DNA from: UBA6224 sp963800205 | Lineage (GTDB): Bacteria > Patescibacteriota > Saccharimonadia > Saccharimonadales > UBA4665 | NCBI GenBank assembly: GCA_963800205.1 | Contig: CAWCZQ010000005.1 | Coordinates: 248,001-312,000 of the forward strand | Length of the DNA stretch: 64,000 bases | Reading direction: 5' to 3' | Part shown: positions 7,123 through 15,892 of the stretch, in pieces | Position numbering within the stretch: position 1 is the first letter of the stretch | Layout: the number at the start of each line of letters is the position of its first letter | The notes under the pieces: model-generated | What the model was told of the DNA's origin: nothing | Database searches by the model: none | The model's input: only the letters and a program-made list of their open reading frames with translations | Made by a program: the position numbers and the translations under genes

Positions 7123-8052
7123 TTAGATTATCTTTTTGCGGCGAGCAAAGACAATCGTAAACACCAGCAATGCCACACTAAAGGCTATCAGTGCCGGATA
7201 AGCCCAGGCATGGTCTTGGAACGGCAGGTCTATATTCATCCCGTACATACTAAAGAACAAGTTAGGAATGGCAATCATCACGGTGGCGATAGTCAGGATC
7301 TTAATGGTGCGATTCAGGTTGTTGGCGCTAATGGCGCTGTACGCTTCGCGAATGTTGGCAACGGATTTGAGGTTACTATTGCACGACTCAATCGACTGTT
7401 CGTTATTGAGCAGTAAGTCTTCGACGATATCTTGGTCTTCTTCGAATAACGGCACGTAGCGGCCCAATAGTAAGCGGCGCAGCGTGGCGTTGGTGGGAAT
7501 CAGCGCCGACAAAAATTCGTTAAGCTCATCCTCTATTGTCACAAAATCGATAAAATCGCGGTTGCTTATGGCGTGCCCGCGCAAATGGGCGCGAATGAGC
7601 TTGATTTGCTTGCTGGTAGTGGCAATAAAGTTATCGTAGTGGTCAGAAATAAGGTTAAGAATCTGCAGTAGTAGCTTTGCGCGTTGGGTGGTGGCAAAGC
7701 TCACCTTGCCCTGCATAAAGGCCGCCAGCGGCGGCAAACGTACTAATGAGATGGTCATCAGCAGTTCCTTGCCAAAGACAAATAGCAGCGGCATGGTCAC
7801 CAGCTCGCGCTCTTCGTTCATAAAGGCAAACCGCACAAAGATATAGCTGACTTCGCCCTCTTTTTCGAGGCGAGGCATTTCGTTTTCGTCGAGGGCGTCT
7901 TGCAAAATGCCTAGATCCAGATCGAATTTGCGCGACAAAAGCTCGAGTTCTTTTTCGGCTGGCGCCTCAACGTAGACCCATGCGCCGCGTTTGTAATCAT
8001 CGAGTTCTTTCATGGCGTCGGTGCGCAAGCTTTTGTAGTAGTACTTAATCAT
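7123..8052 (-). CDS. corA: CorA-family divalent metal channel
   Basis: About 309 aa from the chosen ATG. CorA proteins are pentameric inner-membrane Mg2+/Co2+ channels with a large cytoplasmic funnel and two C-terminal membrane helices. Here the helices are about IKILTIATVMIAIPNLFFSM and YPALIAFSVALLVFTIVF, joined by the signature MYGMN plus an acidic loop, and the chain ends in basic RRKKII. The frame is open 21 codons further upstream, but the ATG at 8052 follows a purine-rich AAGAGGAAAA and lies downstream of a TATACT box, so the shorter form is preferred. It is a single gene, divergent from nothing obvious and next to tRNA-Ala. Confidence 0.92.
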   Translation of the reverse strand: MIKYYYKSLRTDAMKELDDYKRGAWVYVEAPAEKELELLSRKFDLDLGILQDALDENEMPRLEKEGEVSYIFVRFAFMNEERELVTMPLLFVFGKELLMTISLVRLPPLAAFMQGKVSFATTQRAKLLLQILNLISDHYDNFIATTSKQIKLIRAHLRGHAISNRDFIDFVTIEDELNEFLSALIPTNATLRRLLLGRYVPLFEEDQDIVEDLLLNNEQSIESCNSNLKSVANIREAYSAISANNLNRTIKILTIATVMIAIPNLFFSMYGMNIDLPFQDHAWAYPALIAFSVALLVFTIVFARRKKII

Positions 8053-8146
8053 ATTTGTTTTCCTCTTGTCTTCAGTATAACAAACATACTTATAGGGGCC
8101 GTATGTGGCGCACACGTATATACGTTTGTCGAGAGTAATGGGCTGA

Positions 8147-8182
8147 TAAATAACAAACCGACCATATTGGCCGGTTTCTTAT
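8147..8182 (-). terminator. Terminator of the HD hydrolase-rdgB unit
   Basis: On the minus strand, an imperfect 9-bp stem (AAACCGGCC/GGTCGGTTT) with a 5-nt loop is followed by GTTATTT. It lies about 120 nt after the rdgB stop and before the corA promoter. The 8183-8305 stretch holds only a GC-rich hairpin (GCCCACC...GGCGGGTGC) and nothing coding. Confidence 0.6.
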
Positions 8183-8305
8183 TTCGTGCGCGCCCACCCT
8201 GCGGCGGGTGCTACTTTTGTTTTGGAAAGTTTTTGTTTGCAAGCGCCGCTGATGCGCACGATTACCTTAAGCATAATTGATTTTTACGGTTTGTCAATAT
8301 ACCGC

Positions 8306-8859
8306 TTACGCTAGGCTTTGCAAGAAATCGTGTACTTGCTGGAATGGTTTCATGTGCTGGCGATATGTTCGTTCGTTTTCTTCTGGCGATAGCTCTGCCC
8401 GAGTCTGTTCGGTGCCGTCCATAATAAAAAACGAATCAAATCCGTAGCCGTTTGCGCCACGTGGTGTGTCACTGATACGACCCGGCATAGCGCTATCGAA
8501 CAACTCTAGCCGCGTACCGTCGTAGTAGCCGAACGTGCAGCGGATGTAGTAGCACTTTTGTCCTTAAAACCATCCAGCATGCGGCAACAGGCTTCGGCGC
8601 CACTGGCATCTAAAAAGAACTTAATAAACGGACCGGGTAGTCCGCCTAGTGCTGCATATTCCAGACTCACGTCTTCGACAATAACGGGTTGTTTGACGAT
8701 ATCGTACGCTTGGCGAACTTTATGTTCGACGATTTCGTGCAGGTTTAGCGATTGTAACTCATCCAGTTCAATCTTTTGATGGTCAATGGGCAGCTCCATC
8801 AATTTGGCAAAATATGCCGCCTTATGGTCGTTGCCGGTTACATAAACCACATTCTGCAT
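8306..8859 (-). pseudogene. RdgB/HAM1 non-canonical purine NTP pyrophosphatase, frameshifted
   Basis: The family removes dITP, XTP and similar mutagenic nucleotides by releasing pyrophosphate. The N-terminal 110 or so residues read correctly (VTGNDHKAAYFAKLM, IVEDVSLEY, GLPGPFIKFFL). Near 8550 the frame is lost and a stop follows. One base further on, the other frame continues with YYIRCTFGYYDG and then the family's C-terminal GYGFDSFFI segment. The whole span is one nt short of 185 codons, so a single-base deletion explains it. With the base restored the length is normal for the family. It could be a true mutation or a sequencing error. Its ATG directly follows the stop of the HD hydrolase gene (TAA then ATG). 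Confidence 0.85.
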
Positions 8860-9516
8860 TTAGTATTTACCTTCCCACTCCGAATAAAACTCTTCAAGAA
8901 ATGATTCCATATAGCGATGCCGGTGTTGTGCTAGTGCCTTGCCACTTTCGGTTTGCATCAGATCTTTCAGTAAAAGTAATTTTTCATAAAAATGATTGAT
9001 GGTATGTGTCTCGCCCTTGTTCTTATACTCTTCGAAAGATTCGTGCAGTACCGGCTTTTCTTCAGGGTTATATATTTCGCGATTCTTATTGCCGCCATAA
9101 GCGAATGTACGTGCAATACCGATTGCTCCAATAGCATCGAGCTTATCTGCGTCAAAGATGATTTTTGATTCTAGTGTTTTCAACTGCAATGCTACCTTTG
9201 CACCCTTAAAAGAGGTATCACGAATAATGTCTTCAATGTGGAGGATGAGCTGTTCGTCTGCACTTTGTTGCTTCAGCCATTTTCGTGCGGCCTTAGGGCC
9301 TGCCTCTAGGTCGCCATCAGCAAACTTCCAATCGGCAATATCATGTAGTAATGCGCCTAGCTCTACAATTGTCGTGTCAGCTTCTGGTTCGTTGTCTGCA
9401 ATATGCTTTGCCGTCTGCCAAACACGGTACACGTGCCACCAATCATGGCCGCTTCCCTCGCCAAGCATTTTTTGTTTCACAAATTCTGCGGTTTCTTCAA
9501 TAAGCTGCTTATCCAT
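8860..9516 (-). CDS. HD-domain phosphohydrolase (YedJ/YpgQ type)
   Basis: A 218-aa metal-dependent phosphohydrolase. The pattern is H (GHDWWHVYRVW), then HD in LLHDIAD, a later helix with HIEDIIRDTSFKG, and D in IIFDADKLDAIGAIGIAR, which is the arrangement of the small HD proteins reported to act as nucleotide pyrophosphohydrolases. It is followed without a gap by rdgB, another house-cleaning nucleotide pyrophosphatase, and overlaps the end of ligA by 8 nt. This suggests an operon linking DNA ligation and nucleotide-pool sanitation. The substrate is inferred only. Confidence 0.85.
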   Translation of the reverse strand: MDKQLIEETAEFVKQKMLGEGSGHDWWHVYRVWQTAKHIADNEPEADTTIVELGALLHDIADWKFADGDLEAGPKAARKWLKQQSADEQLILHIEDIIRDTSFKGAKVALQLKTLESKIIFDADKLDAIGAIGIARTFAYGGNKNREIYNPEEKPVLHESFEEYKNKGETHTINHFYEKLLLLKDLMQTESGKALAQHRHRYMESFLEEFYSEWEGKY

Positions 9517-11524
9517 TCAGTAACTCCTGGAGTTCTTGTTCGGTTAGGCGTTTGGTGCCGTACTTTTCGGCTTTGGCAAGCTTGCTGGCGCCGACATTTT
9601 GGCCGACCACGAGATAGGTCGTGTCTTTGCCGAGGCTACTCTGGAATGTACCGCCGAGGGCGCGGATTTTCTCCGCCGCTTCGTCGCGGCTCATGGTCTC
9701 AAGCGAACCAGTAATAACAATTTTGAGGTTTTGGAGTTTGCCGCCAGTTTGTTTGACAGGTTCGGGCCATACGCCCAGCTGCTTGAATTTATCCAGCAAC
9801 GCTTGGTTGGTTGGCTCGGCGAACCACTCAGCAACGGCCTCGGCAACGATGACGCCAATGCCTTCGATTTCGTTGAGTTCTTCTATGGTTGCCTGCTGGA
9901 GAGTCTCCAGCGAACGGAAATGATTGGCCAGGTCAATGGCCGTCTGGGTGCCCACGTGGCGGATGCCGAGCCCATAGATAAATCGAGAAAGCAGCGGCGT
10001 TTTTTTGGCCTGAATCGCAGCGACGAGCTTTTGCGATGAAATCTCGGCAAATCGATCGAGCTTGATTACTTGATTTTGTGTCAGCGTGTACATATCTGCC
10101 GGGTCGGTTATGAGCCCACCATCGATGAGAGCAATGACATTCTTTTCACCCATACCATCTATATCAAGCGCTCCCTTGCTGGCAAAGTGTTCGATTCGCT
10201 TCCAGACGCGTGACGGACAGGCATCGTTCGGGCAGCGCCAGGCGGCATCCTCGGCCTTGAGCTTTACGAGCGTCGTGCCACACTCTGGGCATTCTTGGGG
10301 CATAGTAAATACTTGTTCTTTGCCTGATCGCAATTTGGTAATAGGTTCGACGACTTCAGGGATGACATCGCCCGCTTTATGCAACACTACCGTATCGCCC
10401 ACCCGAATATCTTTGCGATGCACTTCGCCTTCGTTGTGCAGAGTGGCCATCTGGACGGTACTGCCCGCTACCACCACCGGCTCCAGTAAAGCTACTGGCG
10501 TTGCTACACCCGTGCGGCCGATTGATACAAATATATCTTTGACGACCGTGGTGGCTTGTTCGGCGGCGTACTTGTATGCAACGGCCCCACGCGGCTGTTT
10601 GCCGACGATACCGAGTTCTGCATACTGCGCGCGGTCGTTCACTTTAATTACCAGTCCATCGGTGTTAAATGGCAAATCGTGGCGCTTACTATCCCACTCA
10701 TCGACAAAATCCATGACCGCACTAATGTCGGTAAAAACTCTGGCTTGTTGGTTGCGCGCTAAGCCCAGAGCCGAGATTGCCTGGTAGGCAAACATGTGGG
10801 TTGCTACCTCTGACGGATCTTCTCGCAATATGTCATACCCGCGGAACGATAGTGGCCGAGCTGCCACCAGTTGAGGATCAAGCTGGCGAATAGTGCCAGC
10901 AGCCAGGTTTCGGGGATTAGCAAACTTAGGTTTGCCTTCTTGCACTTGTTGCTGGTTGAGTTTATCAAAATCTGCTTTGAGCATGATAATCTCGCCGCGT
11001 ATTTCGGTGCGGCCGCGCAAAAACTGCTCATATCCCTTAGCTGAACGCAAACGGAGCGGGACATTGGCAATAGTCCGGACATTGTTGGTGACGTCTTCGC
11101 CGACATAGCTATCGCCACGGGTTACCGCTTGTACAAACAAGCCATCTTGATATATCAACGAGCACGCTAACCCGTCCATTTTGATGTCAGCGAAAAACTC
11201 ATGTGTCGCGCCGGGCAGGAGTTTTTCCATACGCTTGACCCAAGCCTCGACTTCGTCTCGATCAAAGACATCATTGAGACTCAGCATCCGAGACTGATGC
11301 TGGACTTTTTGGAAGCCTTGTTTGAGTGCACTGCCAACACGCTGTGTTGGGCTATCTGGTGTGATAAGCTCTGGATGTTCGGCTTCGATTTTTTTGAGCT
11401 CAGCAAACAAGCTGTCGTATACCGCATCGCTGACAATCGGTTCGTCGTTAACGTGATAGGCATAGCTATATTCGGCTAGTAAATCTCGCAGCTCCTTGGC
11501 ACGATCGACGGCAGCTTTACTCAC
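9509..11524 (-). CDS. ligA: NAD+-dependent DNA ligase LigA
   Basis: About 671 aa, the normal length. In order: domain Ia (YSYAYHVNDEPIVSDAVYD), the adenylation lysine in KMDG (FFADIKMDGLA), the OB fold, a four-cysteine zinc finger (CPECG...CPNDACPS), helix-hairpin-helix repeats (LNEIEGIGVIVAEAV) and a C-terminal BRCT domain. It seals nicks in replication and repair. The frame is open for another 70 codons upstream, but those overlap a membrane-protein gene and have no ligase character. I therefore take the GTG at 11524, which overlaps the upstream stop as GTGAGTAA, a coupling-type junction. Confidence 0.95.
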   Translation of the reverse strand: MSKAAVDRAKELRDLLAEYSYAYHVNDEPIVSDAVYDSLFAELKKIEAEHPELITPDSPTQRVGSALKQGFQKVQHQSRMLSLNDVFDRDEVEAWVKRMEKLLPGATHEFFADIKMDGLACSLIYQDGLFVQAVTRGDSYVGEDVTNNVRTIANVPLRLRSAKGYEQFLRGRTEIRGEIIMLKADFDKLNQQQVQEGKPKFANPRNLAAGTIRQLDPQLVAARPLSFRGYDILREDPSEVATHMFAYQAISALGLARNQQARVFTDISAVMDFVDEWDSKRHDLPFNTDGLVIKVNDRAQYAELGIVGKQPRGAVAYKYAAEQATTVVKDIFVSIGRTGVATPVALLEPVVVAGSTVQMATLHNEGEVHRKDIRVGDTVVLHKAGDVIPEVVEPITKLRSGKEQVFTMPQECPECGTTLVKLKAEDAAWRCPNDACPSRVWKRIEHFASKGALDIDGMGEKNVIALIDGGLITDPADMYTLTQNQVIKLDRFAEISSQKLVAAIQAKKTPLLSRFIYGLGIRHVGTQTAIDLANHFRSLETLQQATIEELNEIEGIGVIVAEAVAEWFAEPTNQALLDKFKQLGVWPEPVKQTGGKLQNLKIVITGSLETMSRDEAAEKIRALGGTFQSSLGKDTTYLVVGQNVGASKLAKAEKYGTKRLTEQELQELLNG

Positions 11525-12488
11525 CGAGTAGCTCCCGATACATCGAATAAAAATAGGCGTGCACGACAATGAGGCCCGCCAGAGCCAGGCCAAAGAATAA
11601 CCATTGGGCCAGTGGCGCCCATATAAGAATAACTGGCACCATGATGATGGCCGCTGCGATAAACATCGCAACTGGCAAGAAAAGCATTTTACGGATGATG
11701 GCCAGCCGCCGCCCGCTGACGAGCGTTTTGGCACTTCGGTAAGCTTCCAGTGGCTGCACGCCCGGTAGCGTCACGATATACAGGGCAACTAACGAACGCG
11801 TTACCCAGTACAAAGATAAAAGACCCAAGCCAATCATGATCAAGAAAAGTATCAAAATTTCGAAGTTAGTAGTAAGTATGCCTGACACGGCTATGATCGA
11901 ATACAGTTGAAATCCCAACAAAAACGGCAGCAACTGCACAGCTAGTAGCAAGAGCACCAGCAAAAATGGAATGAGCTGGCCAGTACTACGGTAGAACATT
12001 TCCTTAACTGACGTTTTATGCTCTGCCGGTTTTGTGGATGTCGAATGCCGCAGGGCATATATAATTACCAAGCTCATGATCAGCACGACGAAAAACTGGA
12101 ATGTGCCCGAGCTGCCGCTGCCGTCACCTGTTGTTAATGAGGAAAGAAGCGAGGAATATATCGTCACACCGCCGACTACCTCCCCTGAACCTTGCGTAAG
12201 GGCAGCACCCAGCGTATTTTTAATCGCCCCGACATTAAACGCCGCCACACTGTGCACCAGCAATAAGTCCAAGATGGCGTACACCAGTAAAATACTGCCA
12301 AACAGTTGGCGATTGTTTTTGAGAGTGCGAAGTGCCGTACGCGCAATAGTCCAGCTAGCGGAAAGCTTGCGTTCTTCTGGTTCTTTGGTAACTTGCTCTG
12401 CTGGCTGCTGGCGCGGCTTATCAGGAGCCGGCTTTGAAGCCTTGGTCTTTGCCTGAGTCTTTCGTTTTGCGCGTGTTTGTTTGGCCAT
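11517..12488 (-). CDS. Multi-pass membrane protein, unknown
   Basis: A 323-aa protein with a strongly basic, Lys/Arg/Pro-rich cytoplasmic N-terminus (about 45 residues). Five or six hydrophobic segments follow: near residues 62-82, 128-146, 172-192, 200-220, 222-245 and two near 280-315. The layout recalls glycerophosphoryl-diester/DUF-type permease-like membrane proteins, but I cannot name a family. It overlaps the ligA start by 8 nt and lies 17 nt after htpX, so it belongs to the htpX-ligA run of genes. Confidence 0.75.
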   Translation of the reverse strand: MAKQTRAKRKTQAKTKASKPAPDKPRQQPAEQVTKEPEERKLSASWTIARTALRTLKNNRQLFGSILLVYAILDLLLVHSVAAFNVGAIKNTLGAALTQGSGEVVGGVTIYSSLLSSLTTGDGSGSSGTFQFFVVLIMSLVIIYALRHSTSTKPAEHKTSVKEMFYRSTGQLIPFLLVLLLLAVQLLPFLLGFQLYSIIAVSGILTTNFEILILFLIMIGLGLLSLYWVTRSLVALYIVTLPGVQPLEAYRSAKTLVSGRRLAIIRKMLFLPVAMFIAAAIIMVPVILIWAPLAQWLFFGLALAGLIVVHAYFYSMYRELLGE

Positions 12489-12505
12489 GCTACGACACTT
12501 TCTGT

Positions 12506-13384
12506 CTAAACTTTTGTCTCCATACCGCGCAGACGAGCGATGCGTTCGTCGAGCGGAGGATGGGTGCTAAACAAATTACTGAGGCCGCCGCCCTTGAGTG
12601 GGTTAGCAAAAAACAAATGTGCGGTAGCGGTGTTTTGCTTGCGCATCACCGAGCCATGATCACGGATTTTTTCGAGGGCACTGGCAAGGCCTTCTGGATA
12701 TCGAGTAGTTAGTGCTCCCGTGCTATCCGCCAAATACTCACGGCGCCGAGAGACGGCCAACTGCACGAGTGAAGCAGCCAGCGGCGCCAGAATAGCGGCA
12801 GCAATCCCTAGCACTAAAATAACCGGGTTTACCTGTCGGTCGCGGTTGTTACCTCCCCACCAAAACATATGCAAAATAATATCCGCAATGAGGCCTATAG
12901 CACTCACCAGTCCGAAAACTATCATCATGACACGAATGTCGTAATTCTGAACATGCCCCAATTCGTGGGCGATGACCCCTTCGAGCTCAGTGTCGCTCAT
13001 CATATCTAGCAAACCCGTGGTAGCGCAGACGATGGCGTGGTCTGGGTCGCGGCCAGTCGCAAATGCATTGGGGGCGGGGTCGTCAATGACATAGACTTTG
13101 GGCATTGGTAAACCGCTAGCAATGGTCAGGTTTTCGACGGTTCGGTATAGCCGTGGCTGGTCTTGCTTGGTAACTTGGCGGGCGTTATTCATGCTCAGTG
13201 CCAATTTGCCGGCAGCAAAATATTGGATAATCGCATATATGCCGCCGATCAAAAAGGCCAGGTACAAAAAGCTAGGCGACCCATAGATATTACTAACTAA
13301 CCATCCGAGCAAGCCAATGATGGCAATAAACACGAACATAATGAGCCAGGTTTTACGCTTGTTGGCAGCTATTTCTCCGTACAT
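12506..13384 (-). CDS. htpX: HtpX-type membrane metalloprotease
   Basis: A 292-aa M48B peptidase. It has two N-terminal membrane helices (about 14-33 and 37-57), the zinc motif HELGH in EGVIAHELGHVQN with the third ligand Glu in RREYLADSTGA, and two further hydrophobic segments around 145-165 and 185-205. The C-terminus has the family's STHPPLDERIARL. HtpX degrades misfolded membrane proteins. It follows lemA by 21 nt; the lemA-htpX pair is widely conserved, although its joint role is not settled. Confidence 0.95.
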   Translation of the reverse strand: MYGEIAANKRKTWLIMFVFIAIIGLLGWLVSNIYGSPSFLYLAFLIGGIYAIIQYFAAGKLALSMNNARQVTKQDQPRLYRTVENLTIASGLPMPKVYVIDDPAPNAFATGRDPDHAIVCATTGLLDMMSDTELEGVIAHELGHVQNYDIRVMMIVFGLVSAIGLIADIILHMFWWGGNNRDRQVNPVILVLGIAAAILAPLAASLVQLAVSRRREYLADSTGALTTRYPEGLASALEKIRDHGSVMRKQNTATAHLFFANPLKGGGLSNLFSTHPPLDERIARLRGMETKV

Positions 13385-13405
13385 GAGGGTAGGACTTTCT
13401 TAAAA

Positions 13406-13969
13406 CTAAAATTTAACTTCGACAGGATTTTGTACGTCGGCGGTCTGCGCTTCGTCGAGCTCAAAGAATTCTTTATCTTTGTTAAAGCCCATCATATTGG
13501 CAAAAATATTAGTAGGAAATACCTGTCGCTTGGTGTTAAAGTCGCGGACAACCGCGTTATAGAAGCGGCGGGCAGCCTGAATTTTGTCTTCGGTGTCTAC
13601 CAACTCATCTTGCAGAGCACGGAAGTTTTCGTTAGCCTTCAGGTCCGGATAAGCCTCGGCGACGGCAAACAAGCTTTTGAGCGTTTGTTGAAACTGATTT
13701 TCGGCGGCCGCTTGGTCGTGTACAGTTTCGGCACTGAGCGCATTTGCGCGGGCTTTGGTGACATCTTCGAAGACAGTCTTTTCGTGAGATGCGTAGCCTT
13801 TTACGGTGTTAATAAGATTGGGGATAAGGTCGTAGCGTCGTTTGAGCTGTACGGTTATATCGCTCCAGGCTTCTTCTGCGCGTACATTAAGGCGTACCAA
13901 GCCGTTGTACATAGCTATACCTACAAAGGCGATGATGACAACTACTGCAATACCGATAATCCAGAACAT
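13406..13969 (-). CDS. lemA: LemA family protein
   Basis: About 187 aa: one N-terminal membrane helix (FWIIGIAVVVIIAFVGIAM), then the LemA helical bundle with the hallmark YNGLVRLN...AWSDITVQLKRRYDLIPNL and a C-terminal FPTNIFANMMGF. The ATG at 13969 has a good binding site (AGGAG) at the right distance, so the longer upstream frame is not used. LemA proteins are membrane-anchored coiled bundles with poorly known function. The gene is the first of a minus-strand run with htpX. Confidence 0.94.
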   Translation of the reverse strand: MFWIIGIAVVVIIAFVGIAMYNGLVRLNVRAEEAWSDITVQLKRRYDLIPNLINTVKGYASHEKTVFEDVTKARANALSAETVHDQAAAENQFQQTLKSLFAVAEAYPDLKANENFRALQDELVDTEDKIQAARRFYNAVVRDFNTKRQVFPTNIFANMMGFNKDKEFFELDEAQTADVQNPVEVKF

Positions 13970-14032
13970 AATAATCTCCTTTATACCTTGTAAGTATACA
14001 GCAATTGCCGATGGTAGCGCCATGACCTACTG

Positions 14033-14038
14033 TATTAT
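14033..14038 (+). promoter_or_regulatory. -10 box of a leaderless carboxypeptidase transcript
   Basis: TATTAT lies 6 nt before the ATG at 14045. No ribosome binding site is present. No convincing -35 was found at 17 nt. Confidence 0.55.
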
Positions 14039-14044
14039 AGGTAT

Positions 14045-15298
14045 ATGAATTATCGACCAGCGCCTCACTCGCAACCTACGACCAGCTCATCACCGAAGCG
14101 GCACGCCGGCAGGTGGGCTAGCTTGATGGTTGCCTTACTATTCGGCGGCTACCTAACCTGGTCATCGGTCGTTGTACCGCGCCATGCCTTAGCCGGCACG
14201 ATGCACACTAACTCGCCCTCGCTGCAAGGTCAGAAACCGACTATCACCTGGCCAACGACTGGCCAAGCGGCCATCGGGGCCGAGAACTTCGGCGTTCTCG
14301 CAGAACACAATACAGCCACCCCTCTGCCCACCGCCAGCGTCACCAAGCTGATTACCGCCCTCTGCGTCCTGTCAAAACATCCGCTTGGTCCAAACGAAAA
14401 TGGACCGACAATAACCATCACCGAGCGAGACGTTGCCAACTACCGTAATTATGTAGCAAACCACGGTTCGGTTTTGCCGGTACGAGTGGGTCAAAAGCTC
14501 ACACAGCGCCAGGCTCTTGAAGCACTTTTACTGCGGTCGGCCAACAACATCGCCGATACGCTAGCAGTATGGTCATTTGGCACTCTGCAAGACTATGCCG
14601 CTTACGCCAACCAGTTTGTCGCCAGCAAAGGACTACCTAACACCCATGTGGGCAAAGATGCCAGCGGCCTAGACCCAACGACGGTCAGTACTGCCGACGA
14701 TCTCGTGCGTTTAGGGGAATTAGTCATGGACGAGCCAGTCTTGGCAACAATCGTTGGCCAAAAGACCGCTACCATTCCGCAAGTTGGCGTTATCTACAAT
14801 ACAAACAATCTTCTCGGCCGTGAGGGCATTGTGGGGATTAAGACAGGAAATAACGACGAAGATCCAGGTGTTTATCTCTTTGCTTCCCGCTACATTGCTG
14901 CGACCGACCACCCTGTTACCATCATTGGTGCCGTTATGGGAGCAAAGGATCTTTACAGTGCCAAAGCATCTGCCGTACAGCTCCTAAAGAGTGTCCGCGA
15001 CGAATTTGTCGTACGCACGGTAGTCCACCAAGGGCAAACTGTTGGCTCATACGACGTCGCATGGACAGAACCTGCCAAACTGATTGCCGCCTCAGACCTC
15101 AATATTTTTGGCTGGCGAGGCGCCGACGTCGGCACGACGATAACGCTCGATGCTGCCAAGCCCCCAATTGCATACCGCAAGAAAGTTGGCACGATACGCC
15201 TTACTGACAATGCAACAGCAACGAAGGTAAACCTGTCGCTTTCTCGGGCTATCACTGCGCCACCGCTTAGCTGGCGGCTGACGCATCCGCTGGAATAA
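14045..15298 (+). CDS. Serine-type D-Ala-D-Ala carboxypeptidase (S11, PBP5-like)
   Basis: A 417-aa secreted or anchored peptidase with an N-terminal membrane/signal segment (residues about 29-48, ending near ALAG). The active-site motifs are in order: SVTK (TASVTKLITAL), SAN (LLRSANNIADTL) and KTG (IVGIKTGNNDED). It trims the terminal D-alanine of peptidoglycan stem peptides, which limits cross-linking. The extension beyond KTG resembles the PBP5 C-terminal beta domain. The gene is on the plus strand, divergent from lemA, and ends only 7 nt before the outermost tRNA-Val tail copy. Confidence 0.92.
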   Translation: MNYRPAPHSQPTTSSSPKRHAGRWASLMVALLFGGYLTWSSVVVPRHALAGTMHTNSPSLQGQKPTITWPTTGQAAIGAENFGVLAEHNTATPLPTASVTKLITALCVLSKHPLGPNENGPTITITERDVANYRNYVANHGSVLPVRVGQKLTQRQALEALLLRSANNIADTLAVWSFGTLQDYAAYANQFVASKGLPNTHVGKDASGLDPTTVSTADDLVRLGELVMDEPVLATIVGQKTATIPQVGVIYNTNNLLGREGIVGIKTGNNDEDPGVYLFASRYIAATDHPVTIIGAVMGAKDLYSAKASAVQLLKSVRDEFVVRTVVHQGQTVGSYDVAWTEPAKLIAASDLNIFGWRGADVGTTITLDAAKPPIAYRKKVGTIRLTDNATATKVNLSLSRAITAPPLSWRLTHPLE

Positions 15299-15304
15299 CA
15301 TGAG

Positions 15305-15537
15305 TGGGGTGATGAGGGGTTCGACCTACCTTCGGCTGGCCCGCAACTTCGCAACTGCAGTAGTTCGTTCAAGTCATATCTCAAACCATGAGGGACTCGC
15401 CTCGGCGCTTCGCACCGACCCCAAAGGCGTTCCGCCTTTCTGGGGCAAGGGCCCGGGGAGTGCCGCCCGGCACTCCCGTTCGAGCCCCTTGTCGCCTAGC
15501 AAAATAAAAAGACCAGGCATTCCTGGTCTTTTTATTT
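15305..15537 (-). repeat. tRNA-Val-tailed repeat unit
   Basis: Reading away from tRNA-Val on the minus strand: a terminator (stem around 15507-15530, AAAAGACCAGG/CCTGGTCTTTTT), then AGGGGCTCGA, which can pair with the distal tail TCGAACCCCT, then the palindrome GGGAGTGCC/GGCACTCCC as in the tRNA-Gly units. Then come a partial tail near 15389-15399, a GCCGAAGGT block shared with tRNA-Gly, and a diverged copy of the tRNA-Val 3' end at 15305-15325. The end touches the carboxypeptidase gene. Confidence 0.75.
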
Positions 15538-15614
15538 TGGTGGGTGATGAGGGACTCGAACCCCCGACCCTCTCGGTGTAAACGAGATGCTCTAGCCAAC
15601 TGAGCTAATCACCC
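15538..15614 (-). tRNA. tRNA-Val (UAC)
   Basis: Acceptor stem GGGTGAT/ATCACCC, D-arm TAGCTCAG, an anticodon loop TTTACAC giving UAC, a T-loop GTTCGAG, and an encoded CCA (15538-15540). A terminator follows on the minus strand. Confidence 0.95.
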
Positions 15615-15742
15615 TCGTCGTTCCGTACGCTTCTGTTTCGTTTTTGGTTACTACCAAAAAGCTTCGACTTAGAGCTACGGCCCTCCTCTCAATTTTGCAT
15701 TCAGTCGCCAATGGCTCCTTGGATTGCAAAATTGATCGAAAA
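15615..15742 (-). repeat. tRNA 5'-flanking element, copy 2
   Basis: This element fills the whole space between tRNA-Leu(GAG) and tRNA-Val, directly 5' of tRNA-Val. It matches 4056-4180 along its length. A 10-bp stem (CAATTTTGCA/TGCAAAATTG) is present here too, while the matching stem in the other copy has different bases at several pairs. No U tract follows the hairpin, so it is not a plain terminator. Confidence 0.75.
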
Positions 15743-15745
15743 ATC

Positions 15746-15830
15746 TGGTGCGGACGAGAGGACTTGAACCTCCACGAGTTGCCCCACTACCACCTCAAGG
15801 TAGCGCGTCTACCAATTCCGCCACGTCCGC
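15746..15830 (-). tRNA. tRNA-Leu (GAG)
   Basis: An 85-nt tRNA with acceptor stem GCGGACG/CGTCCGC, an anticodon loop TTGAGGT giving GAG, the long variable arm expected for leucine (TGGGGCAACTC), a T-loop GTTCAAG and an encoded CCA. It is the only tRNA here without a tail-ended repeat of its own; the 5'-flanking element of tRNA-Val follows instead. Confidence 0.95.
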
Positions 15831-15892
15831 TCATTTTCTGGCTATTGATTTATCAAAGAACTAGGATATCTTAGCTGTTTTTATCAAAAAAC

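Noticed and set aside
10086..10787. 233-aa plus-strand frame inside ligA
   Set aside because: Antisense shadow of a well-supported ligase gene; no promoter or binding site.
9509..11734. Longer LigA start at 11734
   Set aside because: The extra 70 codons overlap the upstream membrane-protein gene and have no ligase character; GTG 11524 gives the normal N-terminus.
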